A stretch of DNA of 64,000 nt from Penelope pileata. Lineage: Eukaryota; Chordata; Aves; Galliformes; Cracidae. The notes beneath the pieces are model-generated. The model saw nothing but the letters and a program-made list of their open reading frames with translations, had not been told where the DNA came from and made no database searches. The DNA is taken from positions 473,347 to 537,346 of the forward strand of contig WBMW01003931.1 in the NCBI GenBank assembly GCA_013396635.1, read 5' to 3'. Shown here piece after piece: positions 11,538-22,829 of the stretch. Made by a program: the position numbers and the translations under genes. Each line of letters opens with the position of its first letter. Within the stretch, counting starts at the first letter, position 1.

Positions 11538-14500
11538 CTGATAAGAAAGCATATTTAAAGAGAAAAATTAAAACAATGAGGTACTTTCCCAGCTAACCTA
11601 CCTTGACTATGAAAATACATTTTTTATCTTCTTTAAAGGCAGAAAAAATCCTAGGATTCCTTGTTTTTTAAACTAAAAGTTGCAGACTAAAATGTACTGT
11701 TCACTTTAAGTTACCTCAGTTACTTTGGGCATATTTTGTATTGTATTTATCTAAGGTCCTTTCCTGATAAAGCGTTGACAGTGCAGTGACGTGTGCTTGA
11801 AATTTTTTGTTTTGTATTTAGCACAGTACATGGTAGTATCCTGTGTGACTGTGAGAAGTTTGAGGAATGTTCTGGGATTCTGGAATTAAGATTAAGACAC
11901 CAGACTAAGATTGGGGTGGGTTGCCTCTTGCACACAGGTTGATCTTAGTATTTTTAGTGTCTCCAGATGGAGGAGGAGGTGTGCACTGAGATTTATTTCA
12001 AAATTTCTGTTGTTTTTTTATTGAAATCTTGAACCTCTATTAATTTAAATTTCAGGTTTTCACCTATTTTCCCGCTAAAGCAAATTTGTATGTGGTCTCT
12101 ATACTAAGTTTGTGTGTTTTGCATGCATATGTGTGCACATCTCATCCTCTCATCCTCTTTGTTCCAGTTTTCAATTAATTCAAAATTTGCTTGTAGAGAA
12201 TAGGGATGGTCCATTAATTTTCCTCTTCTAAGTGGAAGTCCATATCAGGAATTTCTACATCATATAATCTACATCAAATAATTCCTCCAAGTGTAGGAAA
12301 TATAGGAAAAGCTTTACCTGGAGTTCAATTTTTATTCAAGCGCAAATTTAAGCAACCTCAAGACAAGTGTCTGTAACAAGTCACACTGCATTAATGTCCG
12401 TTCATGTTAATTATTTGGGCTTTGTAGACTTGGTATGATATTTGTGAATTCAAATATCAATTAGATTAAGTAGGATAATGTTATTTAAGGTCAATTTGTC
12501 CTTATTTTTTTTATTAGAGTATTGTTTCAGGTTCTGTTCAGCCTGAGCATCTTTCTATGTGGGGGGATGAATATCTGTGGATTTTGGTGAGTAGTTAAAC
12601 TGCATGATTAAAAAGAGATGCTACAGAGACAAACTAATACTTCTCCCTAGAAGAAATACTTTATTTGAGGGTGTTACTTTCCCTCTATCAAATGACAATG
12701 TTTAACTCACCTCACTGGATGTTGAAACCCCAGGGCTCCTTTTGATCCAAAATTTATTAGTTGACCGTCCAGTTCTGACTGTAAAGAGACATACTTATTA
12801 TATAGGATAGTCTAAAAATGAAGATTTCACTCTTCTACAAACAACTATAAAATTCTGTGGTAATGTTCCTTTGTTTGGTTGTCTGCACTTTTTTCATTCC
12901 AGCTGAACATACTTCAGGGATTATTTGTGCCCACAGGCTGCCCACAGTTGTGCATTTAACAAAGCATTTCAACGTGGATTTTTTATGAGCCACACAGCTA
13001 TGAAGCGTTGTACATTCTGCTTAAAAGTGCATGGAATATCTGTAGAGACTGGTGAGCTAGCAACACCACCAAACAGAAGTTCAGTGATTGAAAGAAAAAA
13101 AGAATTTTCACTCCATTTAAAAGATTGGGGGGTTTAAGGGTTTATATACTATTTAACTGTTTAATTATACTAAACAGTAGATTGGAGTTGGAATGTTCAA
13201 GTCAGCAAGCTTAGTTGTAATCAGAGATCACGAGTGCAATAGGAGTCTGAGCATTAAAATCAAGAGACAACTGGCATCTGATATTTCTATTCAGTGATTA
13301 AAAAAGCAAGCAATTTTTGATAGAATAAACTAGGCAGCAAAAATCAATTTAAAATATCAATACAGAGTATAGCAAATACTAAATTCTTTCAAATTGAGGT
13401 CACAATAATAATAGAAACCTGCAAATGTTAACATTACCAAATCCTATTAGGACTGTAAATTTGGAAGCAACTCCCAAAGTCACTGAGCCCTGTCACTTGG
13501 TCTTGTAGGCATATGTTCTCATCTATATCTTAAAACGAGACATCTTTTCTCTTCCTGTTGCTGTAAAATTGACTTTGCATAAAATAGCAAGATTTAACTT
13601 TGTTGTTCTAGAATTTCTAGTGAATGGAATCCAGAAACTACTACAAACAAAGATGACTTATGCCACTGTCTGGGCAATTCATCTGTCTTTCTGAGGAAAC
13701 AGGCTTCAGCACGAGTGTTTTGGTGGGCCCCAAAAATCCCTTGGGCTAAAGATAGAGCAACGGGTCTTAAAGAATTCTCTCCATACTTTATATGTTGGCC
13801 CTTTTCTCCCATGCCTGCCTGTCTTGTAGCCAAAATTCTTTGTCTCAAGGCTGTTAGGTTGATGTTGTTTTTAATCAGGAGACTTGTTCACTTTGTTTCC
13901 GCAGTACCTGGTAAAACAGACTCCTGATCTGGCTGAACATTGTAGGTGTGATCTGTGTTAAATAATAAACACCATATGCAATTTTTCTCCTTTCATATTT
14001 ATGTTACAATAGTCTTTTTACCTTCATTGACCTGTTTTTCTAACGTTTTCTGTTTAGAATACTTCTAAAAATTATATATGCAATAAATATTGATTAAACA
14101 CATTATATACATATTTTCTTTTCAGACTGAAATGCAGCATTTCCAAAAAGCAATTCTGATAAACCCAATTAAATGGATATCTAATTCAGTTAGAAACCTC
14201 AGTAGTTTGCTGAAAAAGATGCCTCTTGTTTTCCATAGTTGTGGGATGTACCTGTGCATTAGTGAGCACCTCTTTCCATCTACATGCTACACAAAATATC
14301 CATTCATCTTTCCTTAGTTGTCATGACCCTGTTAAAGAGTATATGAAAGGGCTCCTAAGGCCCTCCCTGTGTGACATCATTAGGTCCCGTGTTACAGAGG
14401 CACCTAAGGATGCTGAAGGAGAGTGAATGGGTCGTAAGGTCTGGATGAGGAGGATCTGAGCAGCTTTGGTCAGGAAGGGGAAATGTTAAAAAAAATTTCA

Positions 14501-16723
14501 AACCAACTGTTTCAGCTGAGCTTAGTTTGAAACAATGCCAAGCTGTGAACATTATGCTAATGCTAGCAAAACTTCATACTTGGTTTGTTTTTCTTGCACA
14601 AATGGGAAGAAGCCCAAGTGTAAATTAAAATGTTGAAGCTGTTTGAATACAATTTTCTGCAAAAACGCAATTTCAGCAATAAATCACAACTTCAGAAACC
14701 TTAATTTCTTGGAATTGTCAATGTAAGCATACAGTCCTCATGAGAGTAAGACTACTCATCCTTATCAAATTTACAGGTGCCTCTGGGAAGGATGCTCTTC
14801 CGCAGGCTTTCCCCAAGGTGCCTGCTGGGAGCGTGGCACTCCAACAGATCTGTACAGCTGCAGCCTCCATCTTCAAGAGACAAAAAGTACATGATAAAGA
14901 AGGCATTACATCTATTAGAATGTAGGAGAAATTGTGAGTCTTTAAAGACTTGCACTAAGGAAAGTTGTTGTCTTAACCTGCTGAGCCTTTGGGAAACAGT
15001 TGAAGATGTGGCTGTGGATCTGATGCTGCAAAGACTAAGCATTGGAGCACCATCTCAGTCCATTTTTTTTAGAGTTTGCAGTGTTGGGAGCTGTGTTGAA
15101 TGTGCTTCAATCTCTTTTTAGTTTTATTCTCTTATCTAACAAATCTTTCTTAGCGAATAAGTAAAACTAGTTAGTAATCAATGGGCCTTTCAAAGAGTAA
15201 GAGCTTTTAAATCAATCGTTCTGTTGATTTCCTAGCTGCTCTAGCAATAGCAACATCCCACCAATCCCAATAGCAACATCCCAATCAATAAAATTGTGCA
15301 CCTGAAGATGCATTTTTAAAATTTCATCTTAAAGTCATTTTCACTAAAAATCTTTTCCTCCTATGTACAAAATACCACATGTGGATTAAGTGTGGAAATT
15401 TCAAACTGAGAATATTTTTATTTTTGTAATGAAGCAAATTAAAACGGATGTTAAATATAGGTTGTCTTAATAAGCAGTGTTTTCTGCACCTCTGTAAGAG
15501 CTGATAATGATTCTGTATCTGATAAAACGTTAGAGATACTCTTAAAAATTGCCATGTATAGAGCGTCATAATTAGAAATTTTTTAACACTGAAGGAAATA
15601 CTTTTAAATTGGAAAAAAAAAAAAAAAAGAATAGAAGACCAGGTCTCACTTCCTGTGTTCAAACAGCTTTAGCTTCTGCACCTGTTTTCGATAAAGATTA
15701 TTTTCTCCAGAATTTAATCTCACCATTTGTTGATTCTCTGTCATTTCACCATCCCTGGCTGTGGGCATCCAGGGCCTCCATAAAACAGGGCTGCTGAAAG
15801 ATTAATACAGAATAGAGCTCCCACAGTTAATTCTCTGTGGTAATATCCATGCAACACCCATAAAACAAAAGCTATTTTGTTAGTTTTTGCTGGCATCTTT
15901 TGAAAAACAAACAAACGAACAAATAACAACAGCAACAAACCATGACTTTTTTTCAGCACATTTTGATCATAGAATCATAGAACATCCCAAGTTGGAAAGG
16001 ACTCATTTTGCTTTGGTAAATGTGATTTCTGTGGCGATATCAGTCTGTCTCCTGTCTGTGATCTGATTAAACAAACTAGACAATCACTTGCACATTTATA
16101 ACTAAGGTAGCATTTCCTCTTAAGATTTCACGTCTCTGTGACTGCATTGAACATCAAATGATGACGTAATTAATACTGAGATCTTTTCTATTTATGCAGC
16201 ACTGCCCTCTCTGGCACTATGTCCAATTAAAGGTTACACATGGTCATTCAGTGCCTGGTTATTTATTGGTTAGACAACATTAAAGTATCATGGGCAATTG
16301 GATCTAATTAGCATTTTCTGATGGGGTACTACAATTTTAAATACTATTTCTAATCGTAGTTTCTCTGCTGCTGTGTCAAAGATCCATGTAGTTGGGGACA
16401 TTGAAAAGTTATTTCAGATGCAAAGAGTAAATAAACTTTCAAAAAACCAACAACAGTTATTGCAACCTTAATATTCATTTGCTTTCATTTACAAGTAAAT
16501 TCTGAAGTACTTGACTGAAAAGGATAAAATATTGGAAAAACAAAATGTCAGTCCCAAGTGAAATGTTTTCAGAAGCATATTTTGCCTCTTATTTCTGAAG
16601 TTGAAAATTGTTTTTCATTGTCTACTGAATACTGAAATCGTTACATTCAAATGATACTTACAGCCTGAGCTTCTTAGCCGTCTTCACAGTGATCACATTC
16701 TTGTTCCTACTGGTGGAATCCAT
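11390..16723 (-). CDS. RIPPLY3: RIPPLY3, complete four-exon gene (locus span)
   Basis: Join of 16723-16662, 15793-15724, 12778-12711 and 11537-11390 on the minus strand: 62+70+68+148 = 348 bases, 115 codons plus stop. All borders are GT/AG and the phases fit. Ripply proteins are nuclear adaptors. Their WRPW motif recruits Groucho/TLE co-repressors, and the Ripply homology domain binds T-box factors; Ripply3 acts with Tbx1 in pharyngeal and placodal development. Here WRPW is at residues 26-29. The C-terminal homology domain runs from about residue 65 (FGSKGALGFQHPVRLYLP, then NIGEKVLASFPVQATLHFY) to an acidic tail DDTDSEEDEEETGSA. GEKVLASFPVQAT is, from memory, identical in human RIPPLY3 and separates it from RIPPLY1 and RIPPLY2. 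The human protein is longer, mainly through a Glu-rich tail. An in-frame TAA directly before the ATG fixes the start. HLCS lies divergently upstream and PIGP convergently downstream, as in mammals. Confidence 0.93.
11538..12710 (-). other. RIPPLY3: RIPPLY3 intron 3
   Basis: About 1.2 kb between exons 3 and 4 with GT/AG borders on the minus strand. Nothing else was recognised inside. Confidence 0.85.
12711..12778 (-). CDS. RIPPLY3: RIPPLY3 exon 3 (start of Ripply homology domain)
   Basis: Acceptor ctctttacag. It reads SELDGQLINFGSKGALGF, QHPVR with the last codon split (AG|A), and donor GTGAGT. FGSKGA.GFQHPVR is the conserved entry to the Ripply domain, close to human RIPPLY3. Confidence 0.92.
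12779..15723 (-). other. RIPPLY3: RIPPLY3 intron 2
   Basis: About 2.9 kb with GT/AG borders. It contains a lone AGGTGTGA T-box half-site at 13944-13951 and a short imperfect duplication of CAATAGCAACATCCCA near 15244 and 15267. No other gene is supported; small open frames here lack any support. Confidence 0.8.
15724..15793 (-). CDS. RIPPLY3: RIPPLY3 exon 2 (WRPW motif)
   Basis: Acceptor ctttcag; the first C completes the split Leu codon. It then reads SPVLWRPWMPTARDGEM and TENQQM, ending in phase 0 at donor GTGAGA. WRPW is the Groucho/TLE-recruiting tetrapeptide. A second AG three bases further in (cagCAG) could shift the acceptor by one codon. Confidence 0.88.
15794..16661 (-). other. RIPPLY3: RIPPLY3 intron 1
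   Basis: About 0.87 kb with GT/AG borders. It holds a short CR1 3' fragment at 15966-16002. An AT-rich stretch at about 16030-16320 is dense in TAATTA/CAATTA-type homeodomain motifs. Confidence 0.8.
15966..16002 (-). mobile_element. Short CR1 3' fragment
   Basis: ATCATAGAATCATAGAAC followed by CCCAAGTTGGAAAGGAC is the extreme 3' end of a CR1 in reverse orientation, with two units of the terminal octamer-like repeat. Only about 40 bases remain. Confidence 0.7.
16662..16723 (-). CDS. RIPPLY3: RIPPLY3 exon 1 (start codon to phase 2)
   Basis: ATG at 16723-16721, then MDSTSRNKNVITVKTAKKLR plus two bases (CT). The donor is GTAAGTAT. TAA immediately upstream in frame and G at +4 support this start. 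The basic segment (KTAKKLR) precedes the WRPW exon. Confidence 0.85.
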
Positions 16724-16900
16724 TTATTGCTCACCCTATGATACAGCTGGCAATCTTATTTTAAAGGGGATACTCGGTGATGCCTATAGACAGATACAAT
16801 CTCTCTGCTTTGATTGGATTCCTGTTTTAAGGGAATTTTTTCACTATTTCGCTATTTTTTCACTAGTACTTCTGCTGGAGTTTTAAAAGGAAAGCTGGTG
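16724..16900 (-). promoter_or_regulatory. RIPPLY3: Probable RIPPLY3 proximal promoter / 5'UTR
   Basis: Sequence directly upstream of the RIPPLY3 start on the minus strand. A minus-strand CCAAT box (plus-strand ATTGG, 16813-16817) lies about 92 bases before the ATG, and a TTTAAAA-type AT box is near 16881-16888. No CpG island is present. The transcription start is unknown and an upstream non-coding exon cannot be excluded. Confidence 0.35.
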
Positions 16901-19900
16901 AAAAAAGTTCTCTGCCTGTCTCTGTCTTACCTCTCTGGCTGCTCTCTCGGATGGGGTGAGTGTTGCTGGGCGTCTCTGGAGCAATGACAGATGTGATCCA
17001 CTGTAGCCCGCAGCAAGAAATCTGCAGCTGCACCCTCCATAGTTTTTGATGGTCTAAAGCCTGCTGTTTCTGTGGCAGGCTGGCTGCTTGTCTTGGCCTC
17101 TCAGCCCCTCCTTTATCTTAACTCCCAAAGCATACTTACCTAAAACAAACATGGCCTCAGGTAAAAGGAGAGAAACATCCCTAATGAGTTTTCTTTTGAC
17201 TTCTCCAAATAGTTCAAAGATATGGTTCTCACGTGGTCAGACTCCTAGTGAGAGCAATTCCAGAGAAACAGACTATTTATTAAACTTCGTTGGCAAATTG
17301 CATTGAATAATGTGTCCTTTATCTTTCTGTTGCCATTTTACAAAATCTGTGTTTGCTCCGTGTGATGTAAATTCTCTTTGTCTATCTTGGGAAAAATCAT
17401 CAGCATCCAGTCATAAAAAAGTGTAACGGAGTCTTGAAGAGAATTTTAAATACAAAATAAATTTTACAGTGACTGAAATCTTTTTCATCTTCTAACTTCT
17501 AAAGAGAGAAAAATACCAAATATCAGTGAAGGTGTGAAGACAGGCCTAGTGTCTTCCTCAAGACTATTGGGATGTTCCTTTAATTTGATTGTTACTTGAT
17601 GGATGGAGAGGAAATCTTATGCCAAGAAAAATTACTTCGTCTATCAAGGAATAAGGGTTATGAATGCCATTGCTTTGAGGCATGTTTTATTTCACAATAT
17701 GCAATGTGCTTTAAACCTACAGAGACTGAATAGAAACAGTCTTAGTCCAAGCTTCCTTCCCAGTGTTTTCGTTTGTATGGAGCATTACTCATTGCCTGTT
17801 ACATTGTACAAGAACAATTTATTACCTGGTGGGTGACATTACCTGATTTTCATTGTTATGGTTCATTGCAGCAGTTCACTTTGTTTCCTTTATTTCTCAA
17901 TTACTATAGAGATGCAAGAGGACTGTGAGAACACTGAATTCTCTTTCCCCTAGTTCTGCTTACATATTGACATAAAAAAAAAAAAACAGATCAAGCTCCC
18001 AAATATAATTGTTTTCTACTGTGAACTTTCTTTCTAAAGAGAGACAAATGATTTTGTTTACTGAACATGGAATGTCCATTGATTATGTGGTATGAATTAG
18101 GTCCTTTCTATCCAACTGAGCTGAAGAAGTCATCAAAACAGCCATTTAGAGAGGACAATGAAAATTCTTTTTGGGAGACAGGTTCCTCCTCCATAAGCCT
18201 TCATGGCTCTTTTTCAAGTTGTGATACAGCTGAAGGTAGCACATGTCCAGTCAGCAAGAAAGGGCAGGACTCACAAATGAAGACCGCTGGATGTACTTTC
18301 TTGAGAGATATCATTTTCCCTGAAAAGGTTTTCTATTAGAAGACATACTATGCTTTTGCACATGGGGTTTTGCTGAAAATTAAATGCCCTTTTTCCGGCA
18401 GGGAGGAAGTTAGGTCAGATTTGAAAGATTGATTTTCCTATATTGATGCAAATTGTACCATTGTGTTAGCTACTTGACTGCTGAAAATAACAGCATTACA
18501 GGAGTACTTTTGTTTTTATGTAGTCTTGAATAACATATTCTGGAAGTTGATTTGTTGAGGTCCAACTTTTACGTTAACCTTCCCAATTTTTTAAAACAGC
18601 CATTCCTGCTGTGACAAATAGACACAGTTTAAACTGTTTAAATGATCAAAGTCATTAAACGCTGTTGTGGAAAGCAGTGAAAATATACAGTAGAAGACTC
18701 TCAATCTAAATCTACAGTCTCCGATGTTTATATGCTGTGTAGTATTTGTAAATGTGTAACTAAGACTCAAATAAGAAAATACATGCACAGTCTCTAGAAC
18801 TTCAAACATTTGTGTCAATACTAGTACAATTATTAGAATGAAGACAATAGTGAATCATGTTCAATTAACTAATCGTATATTAAATGGCAGCATGGTTCCT
18901 AAGAAAAAATGGCAGACTTCCTGAGTAACCTAAATAATAATTGAATATCTTGCTGAATTACAGCCTTAAATACACGTATATAATTTCATCAGATTAGTTT
19001 TTATTTAGATCTAATTGAACTTGATAGTTGAAAAGGAAGTATTCATTACACAATCGATGCCTACAGTCCCTATCTTGCAATCAGATCCATACACGAGGAT
19101 AATTGATTTATAGCTCCAGACAGAATCTGCCAACATGGATATTAGTGCGGAATTGAAGCCTAAGTTACTAAAGGATAGCTGTCTGAAAGATGGAAAGTTA
19201 CCGTCAAATAAAACTGTTGATAAAGCCATGCAAGACCAAATCCATTACAAAATTACTGAAAATATATTTTTGTCAATGAAGCTATAATGTAATAATCCGA
19301 CGTAACTATGGGTAACGCTGTAGAAAAATAGAAGTTAATATTGCATTATTGTACTAATTAATTAAAGCACGCATCTTTAACTGGTATTTTCATCGAAATC
19401 GTTAGCTAAATTCAGGTTGCAGATCTGTGGAAAATGGTTTATTCCAGTAAAATGTGAGCAGCTGTATTAATGTTTTATCAGTGGTTTCTTAAACAAACAA
19501 ACAAAACCAACCAGTGCTTGACCCATTCATTGTCCAATTTTAACATTCATAGATTCACACTATCACAGCATGGCTTAGATCGGAACATAAAAGCCCCCCC
19601 AGCCCTACCAGTGCCCCCCACCAGCTCAGGCTCCCCAGGGCCCATCCAGCCTGGCCTTCAGCGCCTCCAGGGATGGGGCACCCACAGCTCTCTGGGCAGG
19701 TGGGCCAGGGCCTCACTGCCCTCTGAGTAAAGAATTTCTTCTTAATACTGATTTTTAACCTATGCTCTTTTATTTTAAAGCCATTATCCCTTGCCCTGTC
19801 AATACACTCCCTGATAAAGCATCCCTCTCCAGCTTTCCTGTAGGCACCCCTTAGGTACTGGGAGGAAGAACTATCTTACTTTTTGCAATATGCTTAGTTT

Positions 19901-20883
19901 TAATATGAGATGCTGTATTTGGCGAAGAACAGAAAATACTGATTCTGTTGCAAATGCTCATCTCTTTTTCCCAGAAGCAGGGAGTATTTTTCACTATTCT
20001 AATACTGAGAATACATTTGACAGATTGGCGTCTGACTTTATGGGAATTAAGTATAGTGTATCAAGAGAGAGGTGGGCCAAAGATAATTATGTTTTTGTGG
20101 GAAACCTGATTCACTCAGTTTTCTCATGAAAGCACTTGTGCATTTGCAAGAATAAATAATATTTGATATGAATTGGTACAGTCCAGGAGAAGATATAAAC
20201 TGTATAAAGTGTTGAGAGTTTTAAATAATAGCTGGTGTTAAACAATGTATCGTAGGCATTTGTAGCCATTAATAGCATACAAAGCTCCACAAAAATGATT
20301 TCAAAGTCATTCACAAAGCACAGCAGAGCTAGTTGCATAATACTCACCTTGAAGTAAAAAAAAGGCTACCTGGTAGAGTTGGCTCCCTGTTCGGAGTCAT
20401 TTAGGAGCCTCCCCAAGCTGACTTTAAAGAGCCTAGGGAGACTTAACCTCTCTAGACTGAAGCTGGCCTTTGGAAGTGGGCATTCTCCCAGTCTGCAGGC
20501 AGAAATACAAAATTTAGCTTATTCCCTTTGTTCAGGGTTTACCTCATTTTCTGTAAACAATTTCATGTCTGTGGGTGTTTCTTCTTGCAACATCTTTCTG
20601 TAATCTGTTCTCTATGACAAAAACACAAGTGTTCCAGGAAGTCTGAGAGCTAATATTACTCACTGTTCCTTTTCAAGGCTTCCTTCCACCCTCCTTTATG
20701 GAGAAATTGATTGGCATAGTTATTTTAGGATATCTATTTTAGTAAATTTCCTAGTGTGTACATGGCCTTGACTTCATAATAAAACAAAAACAGTGTTTCC
20801 CAATATAAAATACTTAACATTTTAAACAGAGCTTGTCACGATTAAGTCTAAGCTGAACTATGATAGAAATTTGATAGCAATTT
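16901..20883. other. Intergenic DNA between RIPPLY3 and HLCS
   Basis: No exon recognised. It holds a CR1 fragment at 19562-19868; the remainder is AT-rich single-copy-looking DNA. Enhancers for RIPPLY3 could lie here, but nothing in the sequence identifies them. Confidence 0.6.
19562..19868 (-). mobile_element. CR1 LINE 3' fragment
   Basis: Reverse-oriented CR1. It is recognised by the segment CAGCGCCTCCAGGGATGGGG, a GC-rich block at 19592-19730, and the run ending near TTCCTGTAGGCACCCCTTAG. No coding remnant is left. The GC-rich block gives an 86-codon open frame that is not a gene. Confidence 0.85.
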
Positions 20884-21191
20884 CATGCCTTCGAATTTTT
20901 CTAATTGAGAATGTTCCAACATTTCACTGTCTTAAAATGGTGACTTCCGATTCCCTTGTATCATAAAGTTTTGATTCAATTTTCTCGTATATTCATAAAC
21001 TTTTCCAGGGCAAAGGAACCTAAATCAATCAATCAATNCATGCCTTCGAATTTTTCTAATTGAGAATGTTCCAACATTTCACTGTCTTAAAATGGTGACT
21101 TCCGATTCCCTTGTATCATAAAGTTTTGATTCAATTTTCTCGTATATTCATAAACTTTTCCAGGGCAAAGGAACCTAAATCAATCAATCAA
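20884..21191 (+). repeat. 153-base tandem direct repeat around a single N
   Basis: Copy 1 is 20884-21036 and copy 2 is 21039-21191, offset 155, with no difference seen. They are separated by one T and the single N at 21038. Perfect identity plus the N points to two contigs abutted without merging their overlap rather than a biological tandem repeat. Confidence 0.9.
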
Positions 21192-21200
21192 AATTTAGTT

Positions 21201-22114
21201 GACTGCATTCAATGCTGTCATTGAATACTGCGGGATTAAACAAAGCGCGTTCCTCCTCGTGCAAAGGTTATATAAACAGTTGTGTTTTGCAGTGCGCTCT
21301 GAAGGTCAGCAGTGCAGGTGCTGCTGAACCATTACAGAGAAAGTGAATTCCGAAGCTGAGAGCTTTCTTTTGAGGCTGTGTATGCTTTGCTTGTTTTCTT
21401 TCTTTTGATGTGCCTGTGTAAGTATTTTGACTTCCTGCGTAAGATAAAGCCACATAAAGAAACAGTGTCTAAGGTAAAGTTAGGACCACGAGAGACTTAG
21501 TTCCTCTCTCTATAGAATATGTGCAGAGTATAGGTGCAGCAGTACCATGCTGATACTTCTCAGGCTTGAGATGGAGGGAGAGAACTGTTTAAATCGTTTG
21601 GCTTTCCCGCAGAAACTCAACTGTTACAGCCAGGTGTTGTGGGAATCAAAGCTGTATCAGAGATTCCTGTCATTTTGGATAAGCTTCCACTGTGGGTGCC
21701 AATTTAAAGGAAGAAAAGAGTCTGTTTACTACTTACTGGTGGTGGTTCTTTGATGTCGATGCCCATGCCAAAATATGCATGGTCAAAGTGTTCCTTGTTT
21801 ATCTAAAATGCCACTGTGATATTTATAGACACCCTTTTAGGAAACTGTGACTTTAAAATACCTATTTTAGTAAATTTCTGAGTGCATGGAAGGCCTTGAG
21901 TTCAGAATAGTGAAAAAGAATGTAGCTTTATGTCCTGTTAAGGAAATGTTTGTTACATATCAACCAGCTGTGAAACTGCTTGATCCTGGTGTCACTATTT
22001 CTTCTTGGCCTTTTTGCATTCTCCTCTTTTATTTTCCCTCTCTTTTCCCTCACCCACTGAATATCCACCAGGATCAGGCTGATGTCTGTGTTCTTCTCAC
22101 AGAGCTCAATGTGG
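21201..22114 (+). repeat. 914-base direct repeat, copy 1 (ends at N gap)
   Basis: Matches 27711-28624 at a constant offset of 6510. The only difference I saw is A at 21805 against G at 28315. This copy runs into the N gap at 22115. Open frames inside it (for example 21268-21453 minus and 21547-21753 plus) recur unchanged in copy 2. No known gene was recognised in it. Confidence 0.95.
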
Positions 22115-22709
22115 NNNNNNNNNNNNNNNNNNNNNNNNNNNNNNNNNNNNNNNNNNNNNNNNNNNNNNNNNNNNNNNNNNNNNNNNNNNNNNNNNNNNNN
22201 NNNNNNNNNNNNNNNNNNNNNNNNNNNNNNNNNNNNNNNNNNNNNNNNNNNNNNNNNNNNNNNNNNNNNNNNNNNNNNNNNNNNNNNNNNNNNNNNNNNN
22301 NNNNNNNNNNNNNNNNNNNNNNNNNNNNNNNNNNNNNNNNNNNNNNNNNNNNNNNNNNNNNNNNNNNNNNNNNNNNNNNNNNNNNNNNNNNNNNNNNNNN
22401 NNNNNNNNNNNNNNNNNNNNNNNNNNNNNNNNNNNNNNNNNNNNNNNNNNNNNNNNNNNNNNNNNNNNNNNNNNNNNNNNNNNNNNNNNNNNNNNNNNNN
22501 NNNNNNNNNNNNNNNNNNNNNNNNNNNNNNNNNNNNNNNNNNNNNNNNNNNNNNNNNNNNNNNNNNNNNNNNNNNNNNNNNNNNNNNNNNNNNNNNNNNN
22601 NNNNNNNNNNNNNNNNNNNNNNNNNNNNNNNNNNNNNNNNNNNNNNNNNNNNNNNNNNNNNNNNNNNNNNNNNNNNNNNNNNNNNNNNNNNNNNNNNNNN
22701 NNNNNNNNN
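22115..22709. other. Assembly gap (595 N)
   Basis: Unknown bases. The right flank is extremely GC-rich and starts inside an HLCS exon, so the gap probably hides the GC-rich promoter, the HLCS start codon and the beginning of that exon. Open frames drawn through the N run are meaningless. Confidence 0.98.
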
Positions 22710-22829
22710 TGCTCCTTCACCTTTTGCTGCTGCGCCGGCCCCGCGGCGCCCACGGCTCAGCCGCCGCCGCCCGAGGAGCGCGTCTGCCTCCGGGTAGGGA
22801 ACAAAGTCTTCTTCACGGACGAGACGCAG
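22710..22829 (+). CDS. HLCS: HLCS exon (N-terminal extension), 5' end lost in gap
   Basis: Forty complete codons from the gap edge to the donor GTGCGT, ending in phase 0. It reads CSFTFCCCAGPAAP, a proline run, then EERVCLRVGNKVFFTDETQ. The phase matches the next exon. The cysteine/hydrophobic and proline-rich start suggests a leader-like N terminus whose first codons are in the gap. Assignment to HLCS rests on frame, position and the continuous open reading into the canonical exons. Confidence 0.75.

Noticed and set aside
21268..21453. Open frame MALSYAGSQNTYTGTSKERK... appearing twice
   Set aside because: It recurs at 27778-27963 only because the 914-base segment is duplicated in the assembly; recurrence is not evidence of coding.
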